Assembly: GCA_910574965.1 (NCBI GenBank) | Contig: CAJTDB010000027.1 | Coordinates: forward strand, 1-52,399 | Origin: Lachnospiraceae bacterium | Lineage (GTDB): Bacteria; Bacillota; Clostridia; Lachnospirales; Lachnospiraceae | Direction of reading: 5' to 3' | DNA: 52,399 bases | In this document: positions 17,028-25,087 of the stretch, piece after piece | Layout of the letters: every line of letters begins with the position of its first letter | How positions within the stretch are numbered: the first letter of the stretch is position 1 | Position numbers and translations under genes: made by a program | Notes under the pieces: generated by a model | Seen by the model: only the letters and a program-made list of their open reading frames with translations | Told to the model about the DNA's origin: nothing | The model's database searches: none

Positions 17028-17867
17028 TCAGGCGGGCAGGGCTTCACGTTCTCCGTCAAGGGGCTGTCCGTAGTTAAACTTTGTGCCTCCGTTTACAGGC
17101 AGGACTTCCACATTGCCGCTTCCATAATCACAGCCATCGTCATGCTGGGTTTCATTGACAGCCGCACGCTGCTGGAGCATCAGGCGGATCTGCTCTTTAA
17201 AACCGTCTGCAAACTGCCGGATCTGTGCCAGTTCCTCCCCGCTGAAATCGTACAGGCGGCGGAAAGTGGCAACGCTGTAATCATCCTTTCCGTTGTTCAT
17301 TTTTTTAAGCCCGATCTGCACCACGCTGCCATAAGTTGCACGGCGGCGGAGCATAAAGGACTGGTTCATGAACTCACGGAAGGGTTTCAGGCTGGTAGGC
17401 GGCAGGGTCACCTGTAACGGCATGAACTCACCGCTGCGGAGCAGATAGAGCACACGCATGTTCTTGCATGCCTTGCCGTTTCCTTCAGCAGCAGAACCGA
17501 ACTGGTTTAAAGCGCAGGCCGCACAGGAACCGCCCGGCTCCCCGATCCCCTGTTTTCCGTCTACGGAAGAGCAGAGGGGAGTGGCATTGTCGTCATACTC
17601 GCTGCCCTCCGGCCAGTAAGCATTGTTGGGGTGGTTGAAAAGGATAACCCCTTCCAGCGTTTTAGCAAAGTCCGGATTCTCCGGATCATCCGAAGGAAAC
17701 TCAAATACCAGCCCGCCGCCAGCCGGGATCTTGATCCGGGGGAAGCTCATCTGCAGGCCGTCCATATCCTCCGCCAGTTCTTCCTGGGTAAACTCGCCTT
17801 CCGGTATAGCTGCCGGGAGCATAAATGTTTTCTGTTCTGCCAAAGCGTTGTTCTGATTGTTATACAT
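17028..17867 (-). CDS. Cysteine-motif DNA-processing protein with SSB-like tail
   Basis: 279 residues from ATG 17867 (GGAGG 8 nt before). A central block holds C-AAC-ALNQFGSAAEGN-GKAC, a likely metal-binding or structural cysteine cluster (about residues 110-140) that I associate with phage-type DNA-processing proteins. The last 10 residues LDGEREALPA nearly match the tail of the SSB encoded at 19966 (LDGERESLPE). Tails of SSB proteins recruit partners, so this protein may bind ssDNA or compete for the same partner (inference). It lies next to DUF932, an arrangement familiar from phages and plasmids. Confidence 0.78.
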   Translation of the reverse strand: MYNNQNNALAEQKTFMLPAAIPEGEFTQEELAEDMDGLQMSFPRIKIPAGGGLVFEFPSDDPENPDFAKTLEGVILFNHPNNAYWPEGSEYDDNATPLCSSVDGKQGIGEPGGSCAACALNQFGSAAEGNGKACKNMRVLYLLRSGEFMPLQVTLPPTSLKPFREFMNQSFMLRRRATYGSVVQIGLKKMNNGKDDYSVATFRRLYDFSGEELAQIRQFADGFKEQIRLMLQQRAAVNETQHDDGCDYGSGNVEVLPVNGGTKFNYGQPLDGEREALPA

Positions 17868-17922
17868 ACTGTTTTCCTCCTTAAAAATGAAATCGTGTTG
17901 TAATGGTATCAAAATGGCTGTG

Positions 17923-18993
17923 TCAGGCGGCCATCTGGTTGATCCGTTTCCACTGGTGGGCCGGCATGGAGAGAATGTTATAGCCGATGCTCTCCAGCTG
18001 GGTGGCCCTGTCATAGTTCTCCACATCCTGGCTGTGCCGGGTGACTGCATTGGAAAGCCCGTACAGCGTAAGGTCTTTTCCTTCGATCAGATGCTGGAGG
18101 ATGCCTTCCCCCTCATCGTCTGTGATGTGGAATTCCCGGCTGGCCAGCTTGACGATGCCGGGAACGTCTTTGGTGTTCATTTCCGCCTGGGTCGCATTCT
18201 GCATCAGGCCGACCACCTGGGCAAAACGAGCCTCTTCCACGGCGGCTCTGACGGTATCCTGGATTTTCAGGATAAAGGCTTTGTCGTCCGCAGCCAGCGT
18301 CTTTTCCGAATAGAGCTGGAAGTTATCTTCCATGTCATTGACACGGCCCACATGGTTGCGGCGTGTCTGTGCGTCATTGACGATCATGCCGTTGCTGCAT
18401 ACCAGGCGGTAGACAAGGGGCTGGATAGTGACAGCTCCCATGCCGGTCTCGCTGTTGGAGATGATGACGCCGGCCTGCACAATATCCCCAGGCACAACCT
18501 CCGCTTCCAGGCGGGGGTTGACTACCTTGATATACATCCGGCTGTCCGTGATCTGACAGCTTTCAAAGCGTGCGCCCTTCATGCGCCCAATAATGGGAAG
18601 GACTGCCTGGGCGATCTCCATGTTATCGATCCGCCGGTAACGGTTGCTAAGGAAAGCCCTTGCAGTGCCTCCCATGGTACGCAGAAGCCGTTTGGACGGG
18701 GAATGCTGGAGCCAGGCGTTGACATTTGCGGCCAGAAGCTCCGGCTTTTCCGTGAGCATCCGGTCATAATAAGGCGCAGGGATCTTCAAGTGGGTTCCAA
18801 ACTGCCGGTGGGCAATGGTGTTGACCTGCATGGGTTCCACCGGTTCGGTGTTCCCGTCAAACATGTGGAGATAGATCTGGGAGTCATAAGGCTCCATCTG
18901 CAGGCTTCGGGTATCCACCAGATAATCCTCCTTCATGCTGTTCTGCCGTGTGATCTCAGCGGCCATTTCGTTCAGGGTAAGACCTTCTTTCAT
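17923..18993 (-). CDS. DUF932 family protein
   Basis: 356 residues. AGGAG lies about 10 nt before ATG. It has the DUF932 pattern: an N-terminal helical part, RAFLSNRYRRIDNMEIAQAV (about residues 115-135), MYIKVVNPR, then SNSETGMGAVTIQPLVYRLVCSNG-like beta core (about 180-205) and a helical C-terminus. The family is common in phages and plasmids and probably handles DNA during replication or recombination; exact activity is not known. It is co-directional with the gene downstream (55 nt). Confidence 0.88.
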   Translation of the reverse strand: MKEGLTLNEMAAEITRQNSMKEDYLVDTRSLQMEPYDSQIYLHMFDGNTEPVEPMQVNTIAHRQFGTHLKIPAPYYDRMLTEKPELLAANVNAWLQHSPSKRLLRTMGGTARAFLSNRYRRIDNMEIAQAVLPIIGRMKGARFESCQITDSRMYIKVVNPRLEAEVVPGDIVQAGVIISNSETGMGAVTIQPLVYRLVCSNGMIVNDAQTRRNHVGRVNDMEDNFQLYSEKTLAADDKAFILKIQDTVRAAVEEARFAQVVGLMQNATQAEMNTKDVPGIVKLASREFHITDDEGEGILQHLIEGKDLTLYGLSNAVTRHSQDVENYDRATQLESIGYNILSMPAHQWKRINQMAA

Positions 18994-19026
18994 TCGTGTT
19001 CAGCTCCTTTCTTGTTGTGTGAGGGC

Positions 19027-19839
19027 TTACCAGGAGATCTGGATGCCCTTCGCTGTGACCTCAGCCGCCAGCCCGTTGCGTTCAAAAACCTGTAAAAGCC
19101 GTGACCAGTACGTCTTTTCCGGAAAGCCGGCAAGGTGCTCTTTTGCCACCTCCTCCGTGTCCTCCTCGATACAGATATCACCGTCTTCATGGATTGTGAG
19201 ACAGCTGTGGCCGCGGGAATTCAAGTCTGCCACAAGAGCCTCCAGAACCTTCCGGCCCTGAACCTCGTACCAGATCTGAGGGTCCACCGGCTGCTTGTTG
19301 GGCGGGACAGTATCTTCCGGCCCTCCGCCTCCGGCTTCCGAGAGAGGGACCATCTTTAACATGTTGCAGGTGATGGAGGCGTTTTGGTCCACGCATACAT
19401 CCGCATGGTCAAAATCCGGGATTCCGTAAAGGCGGATGCGCCCGGTCCCTCCTGCCAGCACCAGTTTTTCCGGCCTCTTTTCGCACCATTCCCAGCGCAC
19501 GTCAGGATAAACCGCCCGGAGATAGGCAGAGATCCGGTGGTTGACATGGCGGAGCAGGAGCAGTTCCATTTCCGGGGATTCTGTGGCTGAAAGATCAAAA
19601 GACTGTGTGCCCGTGATCCCTTCTGCCAGCCGTTTCTTTGTAAGCTGTTCACGCATCCTGCGGCGTTTCGCCTGCTGCATACAGGGCCGTAAAAGCACCA
19701 TAATGACCCACAGCCCCCAGAGGGTGAATACCCCGATCAGGAGCCAGGTCTGCCATGCTCCCCTAATGAGCGCCAGTATAGCGATGACTGCACCCACAAG
19801 GATGCTGATGCTGCCCCACAGGGCTTTGTCACTTTTCAT
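19027..19839 (-). CDS. Membrane protein of unknown function
   Basis: 270 residues, AAGGATGG before ATG. Two transmembrane helices are seen at about residues 8-25 and 30-52, followed by a basic stretch (QQAKRRRMREQLTKKRL) that should lie in the cytosol and a soluble C-terminal domain of about 200 residues with no motif I know. The cysteine and tryptophan pattern (VRWEWCEKRP) is notable. It lies between ssb and DUF932 and may tie DNA processing to the membrane apparatus (inference). Confidence 0.78.
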   Translation of the reverse strand: MKSDKALWGSISILVGAVIAILALIRGAWQTWLLIGVFTLWGLWVIMVLLRPCMQQAKRRRMREQLTKKRLAEGITGTQSFDLSATESPEMELLLLRHVNHRISAYLRAVYPDVRWEWCEKRPEKLVLAGGTGRIRLYGIPDFDHADVCVDQNASITCNMLKMVPLSEAGGGGPEDTVPPNKQPVDPQIWYEVQGRKVLEALVADLNSRGHSCLTIHEDGDICIEEDTEEVAKEHLAGFPEKTYWSRLLQVFERNGLAAEVTAKGIQISW

Positions 19840-19887
19840 TTTTTTACCATCCTTTCTTTGCCTTTGTTAAAAGTAACCTACATGCAC

Positions 19888-19950
19888 AAAAAAGAGGAAC
19901 CTTACCGGCTTTTCAGGTTCATTCTGAAAAACCGATAGGGTTCCTCTTTT
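19888..19950 (-). terminator. Long nested terminator hairpin after ssb
   Basis: AAAAGAGGAACC (19890-19901) and GGTTCCTCTTTT (19939-19950) form a perfect 12-bp stem, with an inner TTTTCAG/CTGAAAA stem. A T6 run follows on the minus strand (19888-19893). It starts 15 nt after the ssb stop. Confidence 0.85.
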
Positions 19951-19965
19951 GGCGCCGGAGCGGAT

Positions 19966-20376
19966 TCACTCCGGCAGGGATTCGCGTTCCCCATCCAGTA
20001 CCTCCACAGGGGGAGGGGCGGCGTCTGCGGTCCCGGGTTCATCTGGAAAATCGGCGGAGCCTTCTTTGGAAATGCGCCCTGGAAGAAATCCGAAATTGGA
20101 TAGATAGATCTTCAGGATTTTTGTCCGTTCCTTTCCATGGCCTGCGGTACAGTCCACCAGCTGCTGTGTGCCGGTGATCCACAACCGGCTGTCTTTTTTA
20201 ACACCAAGCCGGACAAGGCGGGATACTTCATCATCCCATGCCCATACCTGGTAATACTGGAACTGGCCCTTGCCTGTCTGCTCGGTAAAACCGAAGCAGA
20301 CATAGGTGGAATCCTTCTGGCTCTTTTTGGGAACCAGGTCATTCTCCACACGTCCAAATGCAAAAATCTGTGCCAT
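19966..20376 (-). CDS. ssb: Single-stranded DNA-binding protein
   Basis: 136 residues from ATG 20376 (AAAGGAG upstream; the in-frame GTG at 20394 has none). The N-terminal 100 residues have an SSB-like OB-fold pattern: AQIFAFGRVENDL, YVCFGFTEQT, YYQVWAWDDEVSRL, then LWITGTQQL. A flexible Pro/Ala-rich linker follows and the protein ends in LDGERESLPE instead of the classic DDD-x-PF. The element-coded SSB would coat ssDNA during transfer or replication. It has its own strong promoter and a terminator in its leader. Confidence 0.85.
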   Translation of the reverse strand: MAQIFAFGRVENDLVPKKSQKDSTYVCFGFTEQTGKGQFQYYQVWAWDDEVSRLVRLGVKKDSRLWITGTQQLVDCTAGHGKERTKILKIYLSNFGFLPGRISKEGSADFPDEPGTADAAPPPVEVLDGERESLPE

Positions 20377-20410
20377 AACACTCCTTTCTGCCACTGGCCT
20401 TATTATCTAT

Positions 20411-20466
20411 AAAAAAAGTGCCAGCGGGAATCCGGCCCGGATGGGCGCAGTAATACCACTGACACT
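20411..20466 (-). terminator. Terminator-like hairpin in the ssb leader (attenuator candidate)
   Basis: On the minus strand AGTGTCAG pairs with CTGGCACT (20459-20466 with 20417-20424), enclosing an inner ATCCGG/CCGGAT palindrome, followed by a T7 run (20411-20417). It lies after the promoter and before the ssb start, so the default product would be a short RNA of about 150 nt. Confidence 0.78.
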
Positions 20467-20570
20467 TATATACAAACTTAACAGCGTGTGCAATGCGATT
20501 TCTTCATCGCCGTACAGACAAGCCTGCCTGCAATCCTGCAAGGATACGCACAAAAATCAATTACAAGGTA

Positions 20571-20599
20571 AGTATAACACTATATCTGGTGGCTGTCAA
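20571..20599 (-). promoter_or_regulatory. Near-consensus promoter of ssb
   Basis: On the minus strand TTGACA (20594-20599) is followed after exactly 17 bp by TATACT (20571-20576). It is the clearest promoter in the window. The start of transcription would be near 20564. An AT-rich ATATCTATATATAG stretch lies just upstream. Confidence 0.85.
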
Positions 20600-20713
20600 G
20601 TCAATAAATACTATATATAGATATTTGGAGTGGCAAAATACAATATCTTGTAGCCGGAAGCCCCGGAGATTGCGCACAGGGCTTCCTATCTATAAACAGG
20701 GATCAAGCCGCGT

Positions 20714-21214
20714 TTATTCTGCAGTATCCTGATTATTTAGTTGATTATTTATTTCAGGCAGATTTCCCGGCAGGCTGGAATCGTAGCCTAAAAACAGGTC
20801 CGTGGAGAGGGAGGCGTCCAGATATTCGCTGCCCAGGGATGGGCGGGAGGCTTTCCGGAAATAAAAGCAGTAACACCCGCCCGGCTTTATTTTTACCTGT
20901 TTCCCCAAAAGCAGGATAATGGCGGCTCCCTGACGGTCCGTAAGCTCTATTTTGCGATACCTGCGTAAAGGCAGGGATGTAACGGCGGTACAGACTCCCG
21001 TGATGGTTTCATAATCCCCGTGCAGGATCACGACCAGGAGCCCGGCGCTGCGGAACAGGCAGCCGCCGAAGATGATGCCGCTTAAAATCAGCAAAAGCCG
21101 GTCATGGGAGAGGAAAAATACGATAGCGGCGATGAAAAGGCTGCCGATCCCCATAAACAGGATCAGAAACACTTTCAGCCGGAGGGTAAAAGGGGCGTTC
21201 AACCATTGTTCCAT
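20714..21214 (-). CDS. Small two-helix membrane protein, unknown
   Basis: 166 residues. Two transmembrane helices at about residues 14-36 and 40-63, then a mostly beta cytosolic or outer domain with YRKIELTDRQGAAIILLLGK, resembling a PH-like layout. The family was not recognised. The AAAGGA site lies rather far from ATG (about 12 nt). It follows the 231-residue gene within 6 nt, so both are co-transcribed. Confidence 0.72.
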   Translation of the reverse strand: MEQWLNAPFTLRLKVFLILFMGIGSLFIAAIVFFLSHDRLLLILSGIIFGGCLFRSAGLLVVILHGDYETITGVCTAVTSLPLRRYRKIELTDRQGAAIILLLGKQVKIKPGGCYCFYFRKASRPSLGSEYLDASLSTDLFLGYDSSLPGNLPEINNQLNNQDTAE

Positions 21215-21220
21215 AAGATG

Positions 21221-21916
21221 TCATATCCTTTCAAAAATAATCTGCTGGCGCAGGTACAGGTTCGCAACCGCCAGCGTGACCGCCTGGCTTTTGGAGGAGA
21301 GCCGCATCATGCAGCTGATGTTGTCGCTGGTGGTGTCCGCATCGTCATAGAGCCCTTCCAGGATGCTTTCCTCCGTAGGGAGGGAACGGATATCCTTTTC
21401 CATGCACCGGATCAGTTCTGCAGTGGAGAGCAGGGCCTGCCTCGCAAGGGCCATGACCTGTTTCTCGTTTTCGGTACGCTGGTCACGGCGGAAGAGCTTT
21501 CTGGCAGCGGAAAAGGGCACATGGTTTACAAGAGTCAGTTTCAGGAAAGACAGCATCCTGAGCAGGGCAGAACCGTCTGTGGGAATGATGTACATGGAGG
21601 AGAGCAGGTCATAAAGGGCGTCATATTCCGTTTCCCCTTTCCCGCAGACCAGCAGGCCCCTTGTCAGAAGCCGTTCCACGCAGTCCTTCCAGGAACGGCT
21701 TACGATATCTTTCTGTACCGGTAAAGTCGCCGTATAGAGCCGCCCGATTTCCTCCATACGGGCAATCCGCCAGTTCAGGCAGCTCCAGATGACCATTTCC
21801 TGCATATCGACCATGTATTCTTTTCCCCCAAGGACAATAACGGGGCAGTAGCGCCGGCATCCGTTTGTCCTGCGCTCAAAGCGGCCGGCAGCGGTATAAA
21901 GTGTTTTTAATATCAT
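21221..21916 (-). CDS. Conserved mobile-element protein, unknown
   Basis: 231 residues with AGGAGG before ATG. It is soluble and largely helical, with a winged-helix-like section (residues 50-115: EEIGRLYTATLPVQKDIVSR, then LLTRGLLVCGKGE) that could bind DNA. No catalytic motif is visible and I cannot name the family. It lies between the third sigma-like gene and a membrane protein, in the same direction. Confidence 0.75.
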   Translation of the reverse strand: MILKTLYTAAGRFERRTNGCRRYCPVIVLGGKEYMVDMQEMVIWSCLNWRIARMEEIGRLYTATLPVQKDIVSRSWKDCVERLLTRGLLVCGKGETEYDALYDLLSSMYIIPTDGSALLRMLSFLKLTLVNHVPFSAARKLFRRDQRTENEKQVMALARQALLSTAELIRCMEKDIRSLPTEESILEGLYDDADTTSDNISCMMRLSSKSQAVTLAVANLYLRQQIIFERI

Positions 21917-21969
21917 GAGAAGTCCTCCTTTTGGTTATCAGACATAGATCGAATCATTTATTACGATGC

Positions 21970-22548
21970 TTATAAAATACTGGATAAAAATTTACGGTTG
22001 TTTCTAAGTTTGCAGGCGGCTCGGGAAATCCATGCGCTCACATGGGACGATGGTACGTCATATAATTGAGCAATATCAAAGGTGCTCATGCCACTAATTT
22101 TTAACTTAAGAGCTTTGATTCCGAGTCTGGCAACGCCTTGGTAGTTTTTTTCAACAGACGTGAGGAGATCCAAAGTTTCTATAATGCTTATGCGGGCATT
22201 AAAGTTATCAGTCTGCTGAAGCAGAGCACCATCAACGGCAAAATCTCCATATTCATCAATGACTAAAGGACTGAAATGACGCTGCCGGGCACACATCAAT
22301 CTGCAATAGGAAAGCAGGCCATTGCGCACTACCCGTTTGGAATAGGTAGAAAACAACATACCAGAAGAATTGTAGGTGGCAGCCGCATGACACAGCCAGA
22401 TGCAGCCCTCCTGATATAAATCTTCATATTCAAATCCATAGATACTTTTATTTACATGGATACTTTCTGTGATAACCAAGGTTACAATATATAAATGAGT
22501 TTTCACCAGCAGTTGCTGTTCTTCGGTCAGGGGGATATCCCGTTTCAT
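21970..22548 (-). CDS. Sigma-70 family factor
   Basis: 192 residues; AGAGGTGAG precedes ATG. Region 2 is seen at about residues 35-85 (YGFEYEDLYQEGCIWLCHAA, then FSTYSKRVVRNGLLSYCR), the DLYQEG helix being typical of sigma-70 region 2. The C-terminal 40 residues (KISGMSTFDIAQLYDVPSSH, VSAWISRAACKLR) form a region 4-like HTH. It probably directs RNA polymerase to element promoters; targets unknown. Confidence 0.85.
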   Translation of the reverse strand: MKRDIPLTEEQQLLVKTHLYIVTLVITESIHVNKSIYGFEYEDLYQEGCIWLCHAAATYNSSGMLFSTYSKRVVRNGLLSYCRLMCARQRHFSPLVIDEYGDFAVDGALLQQTDNFNARISIIETLDLLTSVEKNYQGVARLGIKALKLKISGMSTFDIAQLYDVPSSHVSAWISRAACKLRNNRKFLSSIL

Positions 22549-22564
22549 AAATGCTCACCTCTTT

Positions 22565-22981
22565 TCAGGCCGCCATGCCGCCGCCAGGCTTTACAGGTGG
22601 ACGGCACAGGGAAATGACCTTCTCACACATCTGTTCTGAAAACATACCGATATGGGCCTGGCTTTCATCAAGGCCCAGCTTTGTCTGAAGCCATACATAA
22701 ACGGCCCATTTGTCCATATGCCGTTCTTTCTGCAGCCGTTTTAAAGCCTGGTGCGCCAGGATGCGTTTCTGGCGCAGGCTGCGGTTTGCCATAGTCCCCA
22801 TAGGTTTCCGGTCTTTCTTATGGGCGCTCACATAGGAGTCACAGGCAGGCCAGCGGGAGCAGACATACAGATAGCTGCCCCGGTCAATGGTATCCGCCCC
22901 ATAGACGGAACTGGCAGGCCGGCAGATGGCCGGGGCGCCGCAATAAGGGCATTTCAGGTTATATTTTTTCATGGTTTTCAT
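22565..22981 (-). CDS. DUF3268-type zinc-finger protein
   Basis: 138 residues, GGAGGTGACCA before ATG. It starts with a zinc ribbon: CPYCGAPAICRP at residues 10-21 and a second pair CSRWPACDSYVSAHK at about 41-55. The rest is basic and helical (LRQKRILAHQALKRL) and ends in a Gly/Pro-rich tip. DUF3268 members are zinc-binding proteins of unknown role in phages and plasmids, likely binding nucleic acid. It lies directly before the sigma gene (16 nt). Confidence 0.8.
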   Translation of the reverse strand: MKTMKKYNLKCPYCGAPAICRPASSVYGADTIDRGSYLYVCSRWPACDSYVSAHKKDRKPMGTMANRSLRQKRILAHQALKRLQKERHMDKWAVYVWLQTKLGLDESQAHIGMFSEQMCEKVISLCRPPVKPGGGMAA

Positions 22982-23032
22982 TGGTCACCTCCGTTCCTGC
23001 CATCCATGGCAGTTTTGTTTGTCTCCCGTATT

Positions 23033-23383
23033 TTAAAGGCAGCGGCATTGATGGGAAGTCTGGCAGAGTTCCAGTAGCGGGCAGTCCGTGGAAGATACGG
23101 TGTGCCACTCAATATACAGACCGTATACGGTCTCAAAGGTCTGCTTTCCCAGGACAGCCCGGCACTCTTCCGGTTCGATGGACTCCCCGGATATCTGCTT
23201 TAAGACTTTTGCAGGCATAAGGATGGGAGAGCCATACGCATCCACAGCCATCAGGAATCCGCCGCAGGGCGGAGACTGGCCGTGGGGACAGACTGTATGC
23301 TCGCACTTGACAAACAGGGCGTTATGCCAGCATCCACGTACCGCTTTTAAAAAGGGATAAATATTACAATGTTGTTGATTCAA
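23033..23383 (-). CDS. Cysteine-rich small protein, unknown
   Basis: 116 residues. The start is TTG 23383 with AGGAGGTG 9 nt before it. Ten cysteines are present (C6, then WHNALFVKCEHTVCPHGQSP and the C-terminal CPLLELCQTSHQCRCL), a pattern of paired metal-binding sites. No known domain was identified. It is the first gene of the unit that continues with the zinc-ribbon and sigma genes. Confidence 0.68.
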   Translation of the reverse strand: MNQQHCNIYPFLKAVRGCWHNALFVKCEHTVCPHGQSPPCGGFLMAVDAYGSPILMPAKVLKQISGESIEPEECRAVLGKQTFETVYGLYIEWHTVSSTDCPLLELCQTSHQCRCL

Positions 23384-23420
23384 TTTCTTTCACCTCCTAT
23401 TACATGGTTCATTTGAATTG

Positions 23421-23466
23421 AGAGATTTTTGTAATGAAGGTGAATAAATCTCTTCACTTTCATTAC
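23421..23466 (-). promoter_or_regulatory. Switch-like leader hairpin
   Basis: GTAATGAA (23431-23438) pairs with TTCATTAC (23459-23466), and TGAA with TTCA inside. The loop AAATCTC (23446-23452) can instead pair with GAGATTT (23422-23428). The two pairings are mutually exclusive, as in switch-type leaders. The structure ends about 40 nt before the TTG start of the cysteine-rich gene. Confidence 0.5.
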
Positions 23467-23562
23467 CCACTTTTTCAAAACCTGGAATGGTCAATTTGAG
23501 CCGGAAATTTCTAAAATTTTTATAAACTTCAATGATTTCTCCGAAAAGTTTCTTATACAAAT

Positions 23563-23603
23563 AAAAAAGGAGGGCCAGACGCATATTTCTGCGACCTGGC
23601 CCT
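23563..23603 (-). terminator. Terminator of the Tad-like pilus operon
   Basis: On the minus strand AGGGCCAG pairs with CTGGCCCT (23596-23603 with 23571-23578), with CGCA/TGCG inside, followed by CCTTTTTT. It begins 26 nt after the stop of the pilin-like gene. Confidence 0.88.
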
Positions 23604-23628
23604 AAAATATTTATTCAGTTGTATCGCT

Positions 23629-23850
23629 TTATCCGAACAGCCCTTCGATTTCCCGTGTGATTCTGGGGATGACCGTATCATTGAAGATCAGCGTCAGGGC
23701 TGCCAGCAGCAGGGCACCCAGCACAACGGCAATGATGATCTTCACAGCATCCGAGATATAGAAATCCCCACGCTGGTTGGAGACTGCCATCCGGGCACGG
23801 TTGAGGAAATGGTTTGCTTTGCTACAGATACAATTTTTGATTTTTCTCAT
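23629..23850 (-). CDS. DUF6133 family pilin-like membrane protein
   Basis: 73 residues from ATG 23850 (CAGGAGG 8 nt before). A basic, cysteine-containing N-terminus (NCICSKANHFLNRAR) leads into ISDAVKIIIAVVLGALLLAA, a single transmembrane helix, and a short exposed tail. I recognise the DUF6133 pattern, found with Tad/T4SS genes in Clostridia elements. Its size and single helix fit a structural pilin-like subunit, though a canonical class III prepilin cleavage site (G/EF) is not clear. It is the last gene of the pilus operon. Confidence 0.82.
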   Translation of the reverse strand: MRKIKNCICSKANHFLNRARMAVSNQRGDFYISDAVKIIIAVVLGALLLAALTLIFNDTVIPRITREIEGLFG

Positions 23851-23903
23851 AGAAAACCTCCTGTTAAAATATGGATGATTTGGTATTGCTGTATGTATCA
23901 GGT

Positions 23904-24053
23904 TTAAGGGCATCGGATAAGCTTTTTCCGGCTGGCATTTCTGCGCATAGGTCTGTCCGGATAGGAAGCAGGCTTCTGAAAAAGCTGGTTTCGGAACCGA
24001 TGCCTATCTGTTGCTGTCAGCGGGGACATGGCATGTTTTCTGTGTTTTTTCAT
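23904..24053 (-). CDS. Possible 49-residue basic protein
   Basis: In the 350-nt space between tadC and the DUF6133 gene, ATG 24053 follows CAGGAG by 7 nt and an open frame codes for MKKHRKHAMSP..., strongly basic (R/K about a third of residues) without a hydrophobic stretch. No family recognised. It could be a real small gene or chance. Confidence 0.38.
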   Translation of the reverse strand: MKKHRKHAMSPLTATDRHRFRNQLFQKPASYPDRPMRRNASRKKLIRCP

Positions 24054-24208
24054 GGCAGCTCCTGTCTGTAATCGCACCTGCCAAAGCAGGCCGAATCATA
24101 ATCGGTTGTTATATAAGTTGCATGGATTTAAGAAAAGCCGCTGGAATACAAACTATCACCTCCTAAATTTGTTGTGTAAAGGGCCTGTGACAAAAGGCTG
24201 TTTTACCT

Positions 24209-25087
24209 TTATCCAAAGAAAGCGCCAAGGGAGCTTAAAACTTCCGTACAAAGGACGACCAGATAAATAATCATGATGCAGATTAACATCATCATGGAGT
24301 AACGCTGGATCTTTTTCGGCCGTTTGGCAGCTTCTTTTTTCAGGTTGTTCTGCTCGATCTGCCGCATGTCAAAGCAGATCATCTTAAAGTACATCCGCTG
24401 GTCATCCCCGCGCAGGACACCCACCAGGCCCCGCACCACATCCGAGAGCATGGGGCTCCCGATACGGGTTTCAAAGCGGATCAGGGCGTTTTCATAGTTG
24501 CCGGTCTTCATGTCCGCAATGGTCTGGTCCAGCTCCGTCCCGAAGTCCCGGCCTGCCACCCTGCGGTAAGAGGTGAGTATCTTCAGCACATCCCGGTCAT
24601 TTTCCAGGTTCTGCCCGATGGTCAGGGCAAAGCGGGGGATCTCCGCCTCGATGAGCTTGCGCCTCTTTTTTACAAAATCGAAAGCCGCATAGTAGGTGGA
24701 GAACCAGAGCGCCACGGCAGTCCCGATCAGGACCGGCACAAACAACGGCATCAGGAACGCCATGGGGAGGGCGCAAAGCCCTACGACCCCAGCCGTTACC
24801 CAGGCCCTGGCCGTGTATACTTCTGGTGTCAGTTCCAGCCCGGCGATAGTAAGGGCCGCCTGCAGCTTGTTCCGTTTCAGCCGGTCCAGGCGCAGGTAAG
24901 GGGCAAACAGCTTTGCGACTTTGGTGATATATACATCCAGGAGCTGTTCGTTTTTGGCGCCCTTTTGTTTCTTTGCCAGCATCATCATTTTGGATGTCCT
25001 GCTGGTGGGGATGTCCGCAAAGGCCGTGGACAGGTTATAGGTGGCAAAGCCAAAAAGGATAATGGCGATCAGTGCTAACAGGGTCAT
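24209..25087 (-). CDS. TadC-like type II/IV secretion F protein
   Basis: 292 residues; ATG overlaps the stop of tadB as ATGA, with GGAGG upstream. It has membrane helices at the N-terminus (about 3-22), a pair around 90-130, and one near the C-terminus (MMLICIMIIYLVVLCTEVL). A cytosolic T2SSF-like domain lies between (IPRFALTIGQNL, then FETRIGSPMLSDVVRGLVG). Such inner-membrane platform proteins work with TadB and the CpaF ATPase to assemble Flp-type pili. Confidence 0.82.
   Translation of the reverse strand: MTLLALIAIILFGFATYNLSTAFADIPTSRTSKMMMLAKKQKGAKNEQLLDVYITKVAKLFAPYLRLDRLKRNKLQAALTIAGLELTPEVYTARAWVTAGVVGLCALPMAFLMPLFVPVLIGTAVALWFSTYYAAFDFVKKRRKLIEAEIPRFALTIGQNLENDRDVLKILTSYRRVAGRDFGTELDQTIADMKTGNYENALIRFETRIGSPMLSDVVRGLVGVLRGDDQRMYFKMICFDMRQIEQNNLKKEAAKRPKKIQRYSMMMLICIMIIYLVVLCTEVLSSLGAFFG

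Noticed and set aside
17857-19095. 412-residue plus-strand frame
   Set aside because: It lies opposite DUF932, is rich in H, D and G as expected for an antisense shadow, and has no ribosome binding site.
23421-23466. H-type pseudoknot in the leader
   Set aside because: The linker between the hairpin and the pairing strand is about 2 nt, too short to cross a stem this long, so the pairings are described as alternatives.
23390-23584. 64-residue minus-strand frame
   Set aside because: It begins inside the pilus-operon terminator and runs through structured leader sequence; no start site is seen.
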